Below, piece by piece: positions 17,273-26,154 of a stretch of DNA of 64,000 nt. A program made the translations under genes and the position numbers. The stretch comes from Kineococcus gynurae (GTDB lineage Bacteria > Actinomycetota > Actinomycetes > Actinomycetales > Kineococcaceae): assembly GCF_050871315.1 (NCBI RefSeq), contig NZ_JBJLRE010000022.1. One strand, written 5' to 3'. The notes below the pieces were generated by a model. That model had not been told where the DNA came from and made no database searches. It was given only the letters and a program-made list of their open reading frames with translations. Position 1 is the stretch's first letter. Each line of letters opens with the position of its first letter.

Positions 17273-17288
17273 TCGAACACGTATACGA
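17273..17288. promoter_or_regulatory. Possible SOS (LexA) box
   Basis: TCGAACACGTATACGA compares with the actinobacterial SOS consensus TCGAAC-N4-GTTCGA: the first half is perfect and the second half matches 4 of 6. It lies between the divergent radical SAM and CYTH-CHAD genes, 8 nt before the radical SAM ATG. Confidence 0.45.
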
Positions 17289-17338
17289 CAGCCGCGTCAA
17301 GACGGGCGACCGCCCCGGTCGAGCGGTAGAAAGACTTC

Positions 17339-19246
17339 ATGATCAACGAGCCCGGCCAGGTCCACGTCGAGATCGAGGTCAAGTACGACCTCGCCCCGGG
17401 AGCCGAGCTCCCGACGTTGGCGGACCTGCTCGCGGACCTGCCCGAGGCCGGGTCCCGCGGCTACCGCGAGGGTGACCTCGGCGTGCACGACCTCGAGGCC
17501 ACCTACTTCGACACCGAGGACCTGCGACTCGCCGGTGCCCGCACCACGCTGCGGCGTCGCACGGGTGGCGACGACGCCGGCTGGCACCTGAAGACCCCCG
17601 GCGACGAGGGCGCCCGCATCGAGCGCCGGGTCCCGCTGGGGCGGGCCGTGAAGACCGTGCCCGTCGCCCTGCGCCGCGAGGTCGAGGGTCTGGACGAGAA
17701 TGCGCGACTGGTGCCCGTCGCCCGGATCAGCACCCGCCGTCGGGTGCACACGCTGCTGGACGCGGCCGGCACCCGCCTGCTCGAGCTCTGCGACGACACC
17801 GTCCGGGCCGAGCGGCTGCTGCCCGCCGGGAGCGGGGGGAGGACGGAGTCCGCGGCCGAGACCGCCGCGGTCGGTGCGGTGGGCGGGGCCGCGGTCGGAG
17901 CCGCCGGGGCGTCCCTGCCCGGCGCCGTGGTCGGGGCCACCCTGGGCGCGGCGGCCGGCGCCACCGTGGGCGCCGTGCGCGGTGACGACGACGGTTCCGA
18001 CACCTGGCGCGAGGTCGAGCTGGAGCTCCTCGACGGTGACCGGGACCTCTTCGACGCGGTCGACGCGCGCCTCCGGGCCGCCGGTCTCACCGTGGCCGGG
18101 ACCTCCTCCAAGCTGCAGCGCGTCCTCTCCGGTGCCTCACCCGCCCCCGCCGCCCCCACCGAGGCGGAGGCCGGGTCGAGCGCGACGACCCCCGCCCCGG
18201 CCATGATCTCGACCGAGGACGCCCCCGTCGACGTCGACGACCGGGGGGACGGTCCCTCCCGCGGCCCGGCCGCCGACCGCACCCTGTCCCCGGCCGCTCC
18301 CCCGCGCAAGAAGCTGGGCGCCCGCTCCCCGGCCGGTGACGTGCTCGTGGTGCACCTGGCCGAGCAGGTGCAGCAGATCCTGGACCAGGACCCCGGGGTG
18401 CGGGCCGATGCGGACGACAGCGTCCACAAGATGCGGGTCGCCACGCGGCGGCTGCGCAGCGCCCTGCGCACGTTCGGTCCCCTGCTGGAGGGGTCGACGA
18501 AGCCGCTGCGCGAGGAGCTGAAGTGGCTGGCCGCCGAGCTCGGTGAGGCCCGCGACGCCGAGGTGTTGCGCAACCGTCTCGTCGTCTCGGTCGCCGCGCT
18601 GGACGAGGCCTCGGACGGCACCCCGGACGCCACCCCAGACGAGCGCGCCGAGAGCCCGGAGGCCGCCGACGGGGTGCCGCAGCGGGTGCACCGCCAGCTC
18701 GAGGGCCGCTACCGGGTGGCCCACGACCGGGTGCTGGAGGTGCTCGACTCCGAGCGCTACCAGTCGTTGCTGGACCGCCTGCAGGAGCTGGTGGAGCGAC
18801 CCGACCTGTCGTCGAAGGGCCGTCGTCGCGCCGAGAAGGTGCTCCCGCGCCGGGTCCGGAAGGCGTACACCGCGCTCGCCGAGCTGGTGGCCGCCGCCGA
18901 GGCGACCGGGCCCGGCCACGACCGCGACGAACTGCTGCACGAGGCCCGCAAGCAGGCCAAGCAGGTCCGCTACGCCGCCGAGGCGGTCACCGCCGTGTTC
19001 GGCAAGGACGCGAAGACGTTCGCCAAGGCCGTCACCGCGGTGCAGGAGGTGCTGGGCGAGCACCAGGACTCCGTCGTCACCCGGGAGCAGCTGCGGGAGC
19101 TCGCGGCGGGCGCCCCGCCCGAGGTCGCCTTCGCCTACGGCCGCCTGCACGCCCACGAGGAGCTCCACGCCGCGGCGGCCGAGTCGGACTTCGAGGAGTC
19201 CTGGGACGCCCTGCAGGCCAAGCGCTTGCACCGCTGGTTGCGCTGA
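17339..19246 (+). CDS. CYTH-CHAD domain protein with glycine-zipper insert
   Basis: 635 aa. The N-terminal CYTH domain (triphosphate tunnel fold) starts HVEIEVKYDL, the ExExK signature, and continues YFDTEDLRL, LRRRTG, WHLKTP. The CYTH strands are split at residues ~171-224 by an Ala/Gly-rich insert (AAVGAVGGAAVGAAG, then GAVVGATLGAAAGATVGAV), and resume at TWREVELELLDGD. A disordered acidic linker (~258-335) leads to a C-terminal helical CHAD domain with HKMRVATRRLRSALRTF and other conserved His/Arg positions that bind polyphosphate. The family is linked to polyphosphate metabolism. ATG 17339; it diverges from the radical SAM gene. Confidence 0.9.
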   Translation: MINEPGQVHVEIEVKYDLAPGAELPTLADLLADLPEAGSRGYREGDLGVHDLEATYFDTEDLRLAGARTTLRRRTGGDDAGWHLKTPGDEGARIERRVPLGRAVKTVPVALRREVEGLDENARLVPVARISTRRRVHTLLDAAGTRLLELCDDTVRAERLLPAGSGGRTESAAETAAVGAVGGAAVGAAGASLPGAVVGATLGAAAGATVGAVRGDDDGSDTWREVELELLDGDRDLFDAVDARLRAAGLTVAGTSSKLQRVLSGASPAPAAPTEAEAGSSATTPAPAMISTEDAPVDVDDRGDGPSRGPAADRTLSPAAPPRKKLGARSPAGDVLVVHLAEQVQQILDQDPGVRADADDSVHKMRVATRRLRSALRTFGPLLEGSTKPLREELKWLAAELGEARDAEVLRNRLVVSVAALDEASDGTPDATPDERAESPEAADGVPQRVHRQLEGRYRVAHDRVLEVLDSERYQSLLDRLQELVERPDLSSKGRRRAEKVLPRRVRKAYTALAELVAAAEATGPGHDRDELLHEARKQAKQVRYAAEAVTAVFGKDAKTFAKAVTAVQEVLGEHQDSVVTREQLRELAAGAPPEVAFAYGRLHAHEELHAAAAESDFEESWDALQAKRLHRWLR

Positions 19247-19391
19247 GGGTCCCGGTCGGGACGGCCGCCCCGGCCGGTGGCCGGCTCCGGGTGCGTTCAT
19301 CACGCCGCGGGTCGAGGGTGGGGAGCACCGCGGCGCACTTCTCGAGATCACGGGCTCTCGCCGCACGTCCTCCCGCGATCAGGAGTCACCC

Positions 19392-19943
19392 ATGGCCGGA
19401 CGCCAGACCGTCATCCACAGCATGCACGACCTCGGACTCGCCGCCTGGTTCGGTGGTTCGCTGTTCGGGGCCGTCGGCCTCAACGGCGCCGCCGCAGCCG
19501 TGCGCGACGCCGCCGACCGTCCCCGCGTCGCCTCCATCGGCTGGGCCAAGTGGGCACCGGTGAACGGGGCCGCCATCGTCGTGCACGGCATCGGCGCCCT
19601 CTCCCTGCTGACGAAGAACTCCGGGCGGGTCGTCGCGCAGTCGGGCGCGGGCTCGAACACCGCCCTCAAGTCGGTGCTGACCGTCGCCGCCGTCGGCGCG
19701 ACCGTGTGGTCCGGCCTGAACGGGGCCAAGCTCGCCAAGCACAGCCCGACGCCCGCGGCGGGGGCGACCGACCCGACGCCGGCGACCGATCCCGAGGCGG
19801 CGCAGGCCCAGAAGCAGCTCAAGCTGCTGCAGTGGAGCATCCCGGTGCTCACCGGCGCCCTGCTGCTCCTCTCGGTCGAGCAGGCCGAGCAGCAGAAGCC
19901 CAGCCAGCTCGTGAAGGGGCTGCTCCCGGGCGGCCGCGCCTGA
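19392..19943 (+). CDS. Hypothetical small membrane protein
   Basis: 183 aa, not recognised. ATG 19392 is preceded by AGGAG at 7 nt. The N-terminus (HSMHDLGLAAWFGGSLFGAVGLNGAA) and three further hydrophobic stretches (about residues 55-75, 90-112, 145-160) suggest four membrane segments, with a Pro/Thr/Ala-rich loop between TM3 and TM4 (PTPAAGATDPTPATDPEA). No catalytic motif. It stands alone between CYTH-CHAD and a good terminator. Confidence 0.8.
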   Translation: MAGRQTVIHSMHDLGLAAWFGGSLFGAVGLNGAAAAVRDAADRPRVASIGWAKWAPVNGAAIVVHGIGALSLLTKNSGRVVAQSGAGSNTALKSVLTVAAVGATVWSGLNGAKLAKHSPTPAAGATDPTPATDPEAAQAQKQLKLLQWSIPVLTGALLLLSVEQAEQQKPSQLVKGLLPGGRA

Positions 19944-19953
19944 GACCGTTCCC

Positions 19954-19992
19954 AAGAACCCGACCTGCCCGCCCCGGGCCGGTCGGGTTCTT
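19954..19992. terminator. Rho-independent-like terminator
   Basis: AAGAACCCGACC (19954-19965) pairs perfectly with GGTCGGGTTCTT (19981-19992) around a 15-nt loop. The outer A/T pairs make it usable on either strand. It follows the small membrane protein gene. Confidence 0.8.
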
Positions 19993-20051
19993 CACGTGTG
20001 CGGTCTGCGTGGCGGGGACCCCGTGACGATCATGCGTGCTGGACTCGGGAC

Positions 20052-21266
20052 GTGAGCCGCACGCACGCCACCGAACCCGTCGACCTCGTGCTCCCGAGCC
20101 GTCTGCGCCGGGGACTGACCGTCGGGGTCCTCCTCGTGATCGCCGCCGCGATACTCGGTATCGTCAGCACCTGGCCGGGAACGGTCCCCGTCGGGTCGCC
20201 CGCCCAGGCGCAGGGTGACCTCGTTCACGGGGTGGTCGTGAGCGCGCACGACCGCTCCTGCCCCGGGCAGTTCGCCGAGGATCGTCTGCCGGACGGGACG
20301 ATGCCGACCACGGTGGAGTGCCCCGAGGCCGTCGTCCAGACCGACGACGGAACCCGGCAGACCGTGATCGTGCCCCCCGCAACGTTCCACGGCGGGCTCG
20401 GGGCGGGGGACCGCGTCGTCCTCACGCACTACCCGGCCGACGTCGCGGGCCAGGACACCTGGGTGTTCTCCGACGTCGACCGACGCCTGCCGCTGGCGGT
20501 CACGGTCGGCGTGTTCGTGCTGCTCACGGTGCTCGTGGCCCGGCGCCGCGGGGTGGTCGCGCTGCTCGGCCTGGGTCTCGGCGCGGTGGCGATCGGCGGG
20601 TACGTCCTCCCCGCCCTGCTGACCCGGCAGGACGCCGTCGTGGTCGGCCTGTCGGCGACGACCGCCGTGATGGCCGTCGTCGCCTACCTCACGCACGGGT
20701 TCTCGACCCGGACCACGGTGGCCTTCCTCGGGACCGTCGCCGGGTTGCTGCTCACCGCGGCCGCGGCGGTCCTCGCCGTCGGGGCCGCCCGGTTGACCGG
20801 GCTGGACGACGAGACGGCCGCCGGCGTCACGGCCCTGACCGGAGCCGTCGACCTGAGGGGGGTGGTCCTGGCCGGGGCCCTCGTCGCGGCCCTGGGGCTG
20901 CTGAACGACGTGACGATCACCCAGGCCGCCGCCGTCTGGGAACTCCGGGCGGCCGACCCGGGGGCGGGGTTCGCGAGGTTGTTCGGGGCCGGGATGCGCA
21001 TCGGCCGCGACCACCTGGCCTCCACCGTCTACACCGTCGCGTTCGCCTACGCCGGAGCGGCGCTGCCCACCCTGATGTTCCTGCGCCTCTACCCGCAGCC
21101 GTTCGGAGGGGTGATCGGGTCGACGGCCGTCGCCGAGGAGATCGTGCGCACGGCCGTCGGCGGCGCGGTGCTGGCCCTCACCGTCCCCCTGACGACCGCT
21201 CTCGCCGCCGCCCTCGTGCTCCGCTCCCGGCCGCACCCGGACGCGCCCCTGGCGGTGGCGGACTGA
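20052..21266 (+). CDS. YibE/F-family membrane protein
   Basis: 404 aa. After a short N-terminus there is one TM helix, an extracytoplasmic domain with two Cys (DRSCPGQF, TVECPEA), and then six or seven TM helices in the YibE/F domain. Typical stretches are VALLGLGLGAVAIGGYVLPALL, GLLNDVTITQAAAVWEL and NDVT...MRIGRDHLASTVYT. Function unknown in the family; transport has been suggested. GTG 20052 was chosen as the residue just before the charged N-terminus; only a weak GGGAC precedes it. The pentapeptide gene follows 19 nt later. Confidence 0.88.
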   Translation: MSRTHATEPVDLVLPSRLRRGLTVGVLLVIAAAILGIVSTWPGTVPVGSPAQAQGDLVHGVVVSAHDRSCPGQFAEDRLPDGTMPTTVECPEAVVQTDDGTRQTVIVPPATFHGGLGAGDRVVLTHYPADVAGQDTWVFSDVDRRLPLAVTVGVFVLLTVLVARRRGVVALLGLGLGAVAIGGYVLPALLTRQDAVVVGLSATTAVMAVVAYLTHGFSTRTTVAFLGTVAGLLLTAAAAVLAVGAARLTGLDDETAAGVTALTGAVDLRGVVLAGALVAALGLLNDVTITQAAAVWELRAADPGAGFARLFGAGMRIGRDHLASTVYTVAFAYAGAALPTLMFLRLYPQPFGGVIGSTAVAEEIVRTAVGGAVLALTVPLTTALAAALVLRSRPHPDAPLAVAD

Positions 21267-21285
21267 CCGCTGCGACACTCCCGGC

Positions 21286-21948
21286 GTGGCCCGCCGCACC
21301 TCCCGTCCCGTCCTGCCCCGACCCGATCTCGACGTCCTGGAACCCTCGTCGCTGCGGCCGGTTCCCGGAGACCTGGTCGACGGCCTCGACCTGCACGACC
21401 TCGACCTGGGCGGGTCCGACCTCCGCGGCACTCGATTCCTGAACTGCCGGGTCCGGGAGGTGTCCGCCGACGGGATCGACCTGCGCCGCAGCCGGTTCAC
21501 CGACTGCGCGCTGGCGGAGTGGCGGGGCAGCGAGATGAATCTCGCCGAGGCGACCTGGCGCGAGGTGGAGTTCTCCGGGCTGCGCGTCGGGGCGTTCGCC
21601 GGCAGCGGCCTGGTCCTGGAACGCGTCCTGCTGGAGGACGCGCGGGTGGACTACCTGGACCTGCGAGGCAGCACCGTCACCGATCTCACCCTGCGGGGCT
21701 GCGACCTGCGCGACGTCGACGCCACCGGGTGCACCTGGACCCGGGTGCGGTTCGAGGACTGCCGTCTGGGCGGCCTGGACACCACCGGGGCGACGTGGCG
21801 CTCCGTCGACCTGCGTGGTGCCGAGTTCGCGGCGGGCGCGCAGATCGCCGGGGTGGCCGGGTTGCGCGGCGCCGTGGTCGACGACGCCCAGCTCCTGCTC
21901 CTCGCGCCGCTGCTCGCGGCCGAGCTCGGCCTGCGCGTCGAACCCTGA
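21286..21948 (+). CDS. Pentapeptide-repeat protein
   Basis: 220 aa. About 25 tandem A(D/N)LXX-type pentapeptides form a right-handed quadrilateral beta-helix, for example LDLHDLDLGGSDLRGTRF and LRGCDLRDVDATGCTW. Residues ~35-195 fit the repeat, with a helical C-terminal cap. It resembles the short actinobacterial pentapeptide proteins rather than the longer DNA-mimic MfpA/Qnr type, so a gyrase role is not supported. The GTG start lacks a clear ribosome binding site, and the gene probably co-transcribes with YibE/F. Confidence 0.88.
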   Translation: MARRTSRPVLPRPDLDVLEPSSLRPVPGDLVDGLDLHDLDLGGSDLRGTRFLNCRVREVSADGIDLRRSRFTDCALAEWRGSEMNLAEATWREVEFSGLRVGAFAGSGLVLERVLLEDARVDYLDLRGSTVTDLTLRGCDLRDVDATGCTWTRVRFEDCRLGGLDTTGATWRSVDLRGAEFAAGAQIAGVAGLRGAVVDDAQLLLLAPLLAAELGLRVEP

Positions 21949-21999
21949 ACCCGTCCCGAGGGCCGATCCTCGGCATCTCGATCCCGAGGCCGGGGGCGC

Positions 22000-23361
22000 T
22001 CAGTCCGTCGCGGCGCGCACCACCCGGGGCCGGAGGTCCTCGGCGGGCGGGTCCCACCGGTGGGCGTCGGCGTCCACCTGCTCCCCCGACCGGATGTCGC
22101 GGACCTGGTCCCCACCGTCCTCGGCCGCGCCGGCGAACCACACGAACGGGATGCCCCGTCGTTCCGCCGCCCGGATCTGCTTGCCGAACCTGGCCGCGTC
22201 CGGGGAGATCTCGGCGGCGATCCCACGGCGGCGCAGCGCTTCCGCGGTGCGCCGCGCCGCAGGACGGGACTCCTCGTCGACGAGCGCGACCCACACGCAG
22301 GTCGGGGTGCTGCGCGAGGCGGCGAGCACCCCGCGGGTGAGCAGCGGCACCAGGGCCCTCGTCACCCCGAAGGAGATCCCTACCCCCGGGTAGGTGGTGC
22401 GTCCGTCGGAGGCCAGTGCGTCGTAGCGACCGCCGGAGCAGATCGACCCCAGCGACTCGAACCCCACCATGCGCGTCTCGTAGACGGTGCCCGTGTAGTA
22501 GTCGAGGCCGCGGGCGATCGAGAGGTCGGCGACGATCTCCACCCGTTCCGGCGCGATCCCCGCGGTGGCCTCGAGCACGGCGACCAGGGCCTGGAGTCCC
22601 TCCTCCAGCAACGGGTCGGAGACGCCCAGGGCGCGCACGCGGTCCGCGACACGGGCGTCGGTCCCCGTGATCGCGGCCAGCGCCAGGCAGGCCTCGGCCT
22701 GTTCCTCGCCCAACCCGGCGGTGGCGACGAGGTCGGCCCGGACCGCCTCGGCCCCGATCTTGTCGAGCTTGTCCACCGAACGCATGACGGCGGCCGGGTC
22801 GGCCGCGCCGAGGCCCCGGTAGAAACCCTCGATGAGCTTGCGGTTGTTCACCTGCATCCGCAGCGGCGGCAGGGGCAGCGAGGTCAGCGCCTCGGCCATG
22901 ACCAGCGCCATCTCGGCCTCGTGATGCCCGGGCAGGGTGTCGCGCCCCACGATGTCGATGTCGGCCTGGCAGAACTCCCGGTACCGACCCTCCTGCGGGC
23001 GCTCCCCGCGCCACACCTTCTGGATCTGGTAGCGCTTGAACGGGAACACCAGGGTCCCGGAGTTCTCCACCACGTAGCGGGCGAAGGGCACGGTCAGGTC
23101 GAAGTGCAGGGCGAGACCGTCCTCGGCCGCACCGTCCGCCGCCTCGCCGGGTTCCTCGTGGACCCGCCGGACGACGTAGACCTCCTTGTCGATCTCCCCC
23201 TTGCGCAGCAGTTGCGAGAGGGGTTCGACCGCCCGGGTCTCGAGGGAGGCGAAACCGTGCAGCTCGAAGGTGCGGCGCAGTCCGTCGAGGACCTGCTGCT
23301 CGACGATCCGCGAGGCCGGGGAGAACTCCGGGAACCCGGACAACGGGCGGGGGCGGGCCAT
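22000..23361 (-). CDS. hisS: Histidyl-tRNA synthetase
   Basis: 453 aa class II synthetase. It starts MARPRPLSGFPEFSPASRI; motif 2 is in PFKRYQIQKVWRGERPQEGRYREF, followed by CQADIDIVG. The HisA histidine-binding motif LDYYTGTVYE and motif 3 region GGRYDAL are present, with the anticodon domain at the C-terminus. The ATG at 23361 has AAGGAG upstream and starts 3 nt after the MBL-fold gene's stop, so the two are one transcript, as in M. tuberculosis (Rv2580c-Rv2581c). Confidence 0.97.
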   Translation of the reverse strand: MARPRPLSGFPEFSPASRIVEQQVLDGLRRTFELHGFASLETRAVEPLSQLLRKGEIDKEVYVVRRVHEEPGEAADGAAEDGLALHFDLTVPFARYVVENSGTLVFPFKRYQIQKVWRGERPQEGRYREFCQADIDIVGRDTLPGHHEAEMALVMAEALTSLPLPPLRMQVNNRKLIEGFYRGLGAADPAAVMRSVDKLDKIGAEAVRADLVATAGLGEEQAEACLALAAITGTDARVADRVRALGVSDPLLEEGLQALVAVLEATAGIAPERVEIVADLSIARGLDYYTGTVYETRMVGFESLGSICSGGRYDALASDGRTTYPGVGISFGVTRALVPLLTRGVLAASRSTPTCVWVALVDEESRPAARRTAEALRRRGIAAEISPDAARFGKQIRAAERRGIPFVWFAGAAEDGGDQVRDIRSGEQVDADAHRWDPPAEDLRPRVVRAATD

Positions 23362-23364
23362 GGG

Positions 23365-24102
23365 TCAGAACTCCTTCTCGGACGCCGGGGGGACCAGCTG
23401 CCGCAGGTAGGGATTGACGGCGCGTTCGCGCCCGATCGTGGTGGCCGGACCGTGGCCGGGGGCGACGTCGGTCCCGTCCGGCAGGGGCAGGACTCGGGTG
23501 GCCAGGCTGTGCAGCAGGGCGGCGGTGTCCCCGCCGGGCAGGTCGGTCCGCCCGACCGAGCCCGCGAAGAGCACGTCGCCGGACAGCAGCAGGTCCTCCC
23601 GACCCGGGCGCCGCACGGCGAACATGACCGACCCCTCGGTGTGCCCGGGGGCGTGCACCACGTCGACCTCCAACCCCGCCAGCCGCAGGGTCTCGCCGTC
23701 GGTGACCTCGACGACGTCCGAGGGCTCCTGCCAACGCGTCTCCGGCCCGAACTCGGCCGCGAGCGCCGCCCGCAGCTGCGGACCGAGGCCCCCCAGGGGA
23801 TCGGCGAGCCGGTAGCGGTCGGCCCCGTGGATGCGGGCCGCGACACCGCCCGCGGCGCAGACCGGGGTGACGGACCAGACGTGGTCGAGGTGCCCGTGGG
23901 TCAGCAGGACGGCGGCCGGTCGCAACCGGTGCGCCCGCAGCCGGTCCAGCAGCTCCGCCTCGACCCCGATGCCCGGGTCGACGACCAGGCACTCCTCCCC
24001 GGCGGCCGGGGCGAGGACGTAGCAGTTGGTCCCGAACGCCGCCGCCTCGACGACGTCGACGAACAGACCCGTCGACGGGTGGCCGGGCGGGGCGGGAGGC
24101 AC
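23365..24102 (-). CDS. MBL-fold hydrolase (glyoxalase II-like)
   Basis: 245 aa metallo-beta-lactamase-fold hydrolase. Metal ligands are visible in THGHLDHVWS (HxHxDH), APGHTEGS, SGDVLFAGSVGRTDLPGG and GHGPATTIG. It is orthologous by position to M. tuberculosis Rv2581c, a predicted hydroxyacylglutathione hydrolase-type enzyme; glutathione is not expected in actinobacteria, so the true thioester is unknown. GTG 24102 lies just before the conserved region. An alternative ATG at 24264 would add 54 Pro/Gly-rich residues coded by a hairpin and is less likely. Leads into hisS. Confidence 0.85.
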   Translation of the reverse strand: MPPAPPGHPSTGLFVDVVEAAAFGTNCYVLAPAAGEECLVVDPGIGVEAELLDRLRAHRLRPAAVLLTHGHLDHVWSVTPVCAAGGVAARIHGADRYRLADPLGGLGPQLRAALAAEFGPETRWQEPSDVVEVTDGETLRLAGLEVDVVHAPGHTEGSVMFAVRRPGREDLLLSGDVLFAGSVGRTDLPGGDTAALLHSLATRVLPLPDGTDVAPGHGPATTIGRERAVNPYLRQLVPPASEKEF

Positions 24103-24418
24103 CGGAGCAGGGTAGCCGTCGGCCGTCCGCGTCCCGGTCGGACCGGGGCGGACCCGTCCCAGCGGCACGCGCGGGTGGGCCGGCGGCACCGGGGGCCCGG
24201 CGGGGCGTGGGCGTCCGCCGGGCCCCTCCCCCGAGCCACGCCCGGGCGGGGCTCGCAGGTCCATCTCGCGGCCGTCGTCGTCCTGGGGGATGCACCGCCA
24301 GGCCGACGACGGGTCCGATCCCGTTGTTGGATCGGTCCCGAGGAGAACGCCGCGGGGCGCCGCCAGGACGGCGTGGGGCCGAGTGGAGACCTTCGAGCCA
24401 CGCCTTAGACTCCGGTGG
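24103..24418. other. 316-nt divergent intergenic region with strong hairpin
   Basis: No believable gene. It contains GGGGCCCGGCGG (24192-24203) pairing perfectly with CCGCCGGGCCCC (24215-24226), and a smaller hairpin CCGATCC/GGATCGG (24315-24335). It must hold the promoters for the MBL-hisS unit and for the DUF349 gene. Confidence 0.6.
24406..24411 (+). promoter_or_regulatory. -10 (TAGACT) of leaderless DUF349 gene
   Basis: TAGACT lies 7 nt before GTG 24419 with no Shine-Dalgarno, so transcription would start at the first codon. The same hexamer serves relA and pdxS. Confidence 0.5.
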
Positions 24419-26011
24419 GTGAGCGAGCAGCCCCAGGAGCCGGCGTCCACCCAGGACGTGCAGGACACCCCCACCACCGAAGCCACCCCCGAGACCGCGG
24501 CCGGGACCGACCCGGGTGCCGAGACCGGCACCGACGCCGGGACGGACGCCGGACCCGGCGAGGAGTCCGCCCCGGAGTCCGTCGACGGCGCGTCGGCCGA
24601 CGCCGAGCGCCCGGCCCCCGTCCCGCAGCCGGGTCCGCGTCCCGGGCCGGCCCCGCGACGGCGCCCGGCGCCCCCGGCGTCCGGACCGACCCCCGCCGAG
24701 GCGGGGGCACCGTCCGCCCCCGCGGCGACCGAGGTCGCGCACCTGACCTCCGTCGACCGGGAGGCGGCCGCCGCCTTCGGCCGTGTCGACGAGAACGGCC
24801 AGGTCTGGGTCCGGCGCGGCGACGGGGAGCACGAGGTCGGGCAGTACCCCGACGCGGGTCCGGCCGAGGCGCTGGACTACTTCGTGGACAAGTACGAATC
24901 CCTGGTGGCCCAGGTCGACCTGTTCGAGCAGCGGCTGCGCAGCACGGAGCTCTCCGGCAAAGACATCGACGCCGGGGTGAAGCAGCTGCGCACCGCCATG
25001 GCCGAGACGCGCGCGGTCGGCGACCTGGACGCCCTGGCCCACCGGGTCGAGGCGCTCGCCACGATCGCCGAGGACGCCCGCGCCGCGGCCGACCGGGCCC
25101 GCGCCGAGTCGCGCGAACGCCAGCGCGCGGCCCGCACGGCCATCGTGGAGGAGGCCGAGACCATCGCCGGGCAGGACCCGGAGAAGGTGCAGTGGAAGCA
25201 GTCCGGCGAGCGGCTGCGCGACCTGTTCGAGGAGTGGAAGACCGCGCAGCGCGACGGTCGCCTGGACAAGCGCAGCGAGGACGAGCTGTGGAAGCGGTTC
25301 AGCCACGCGCGCAGCGGTTTCGACCGCATGCGCCGGCACCACTTCGCCGCGCTCGGTGAGCAGCGGTCCTCGGTGCGCCAGGTCAAGGAGAAGCTCATCG
25401 CCCGCGCCGAGGCGCTGGCGACCTCGACCGACTGGCGGGGCACGTCGACCGCCTACCGGCAGCTCATGGACGAGTGGAAGGACGCGGGCCGGCTCGGCCG
25501 CAAGGACGACGACGCGCTCTGGAACCGGTTCCGGGCGGCGCAGGACGTCTTCTTCGCCGCCCGGGCCGCGGCCAACGACGAGGTCGACGCGGAGTTCCGC
25601 GAGAACCTCGCGGTCAAGGAGAAGCTGGCCGACGAGGCCGAGACCCTCCTGCCGATCAAGGACCTGAACCAGACCAAGGCCCGGCTGCGCGACCTGCAGG
25701 AGCGCTGGGAGGCGGCCGGCAGGGTCCCGCGTGGCGACATGCAGCGCATCGAGGGGCGCCTGCGGGCGGTCGAGAACGCCGTCCGCGACGCCGAGCAGCA
25801 CAAGTGGACGGCCTCCAACCCCGAGGCCAAGGCGCGCGCCGAGGGGGTCGTCGGGCAGCTGGAGTCCGCGATCCGCGACCTGCAGGCCGACGTCGACAAG
25901 GCGCGCGCCACCGGCGACGCCCGTCGGCTGGCCAAGGCCGAGGAGGCGCTGGCCGCCCGTCAGGCGTGGCTGGAGTCGGCTCAGCGCACCCTGCGCGACG
26001 TGGGGCGCTGA
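24419..26011 (+). CDS. DUF349-domain protein
   Basis: 530 aa. A ~105 residue acidic/Pro-Ala disordered N-terminus precedes a short domain (FGRVDENGQVWVRRGDGEHEVG) and then a long, charged helical region. The DUF349 repeats share the pattern W-K-(E/D)-G-R-(L/V)-x-(R/K)-x-(E/D)-(D/E)-x-L-W-x-R-F: EEWKTAQRDGRLDKRSEDELWKRF, then DEWKDAGRLGRKDDDALWNRF, then RWEAAGRVPRGDMQRIEGRL. Function unproven. The start follows TAGACT by 7 nt, suggesting a leaderless mRNA. Confidence 0.92.
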   Translation: MSEQPQEPASTQDVQDTPTTEATPETAAGTDPGAETGTDAGTDAGPGEESAPESVDGASADAERPAPVPQPGPRPGPAPRRRPAPPASGPTPAEAGAPSAPAATEVAHLTSVDREAAAAFGRVDENGQVWVRRGDGEHEVGQYPDAGPAEALDYFVDKYESLVAQVDLFEQRLRSTELSGKDIDAGVKQLRTAMAETRAVGDLDALAHRVEALATIAEDARAAADRARAESRERQRAARTAIVEEAETIAGQDPEKVQWKQSGERLRDLFEEWKTAQRDGRLDKRSEDELWKRFSHARSGFDRMRRHHFAALGEQRSSVRQVKEKLIARAEALATSTDWRGTSTAYRQLMDEWKDAGRLGRKDDDALWNRFRAAQDVFFAARAAANDEVDAEFRENLAVKEKLADEAETLLPIKDLNQTKARLRDLQERWEAAGRVPRGDMQRIEGRLRAVENAVRDAEQHKWTASNPEAKARAEGVVGQLESAIRDLQADVDKARATGDARRLAKAEEALAARQAWLESAQRTLRDVGR

Positions 26012-26051
26012 CCCCCGGCGCCGCGCCCCGGGCACCGGTTCCGACGCACCC

Positions 26052-26087
26052 CGGCCCCGCTCCCGTCCACAGGACGAGGCGGGGCCG
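26052..26087. terminator. Hairpin terminator after DUF349 gene
   Basis: CGGCCCCGC (26052-26060) pairs with GCGGGGCCG (26079-26087); inside it GTCC/GGAC pairs again. It lies 40 nt past the DUF349 stop. No U tract. Confidence 0.65.
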
Positions 26088-26154
26088 TCGTGCGTCCACA
26101 GGCAGTCCATCCCGGCCCGTCCGCAGGTCCGCGGTGCGCTGGGATCAGGTCGTG

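Noticed and set aside
23365..24264. Longer MBL-fold protein starting at ATG 24264
   Set aside because: The extra 54 residues are Pro/Gly/Arg low complexity, coded across a perfect 12-bp hairpin and absent from family members I know; GTG 24102 starts just before the conserved fold.
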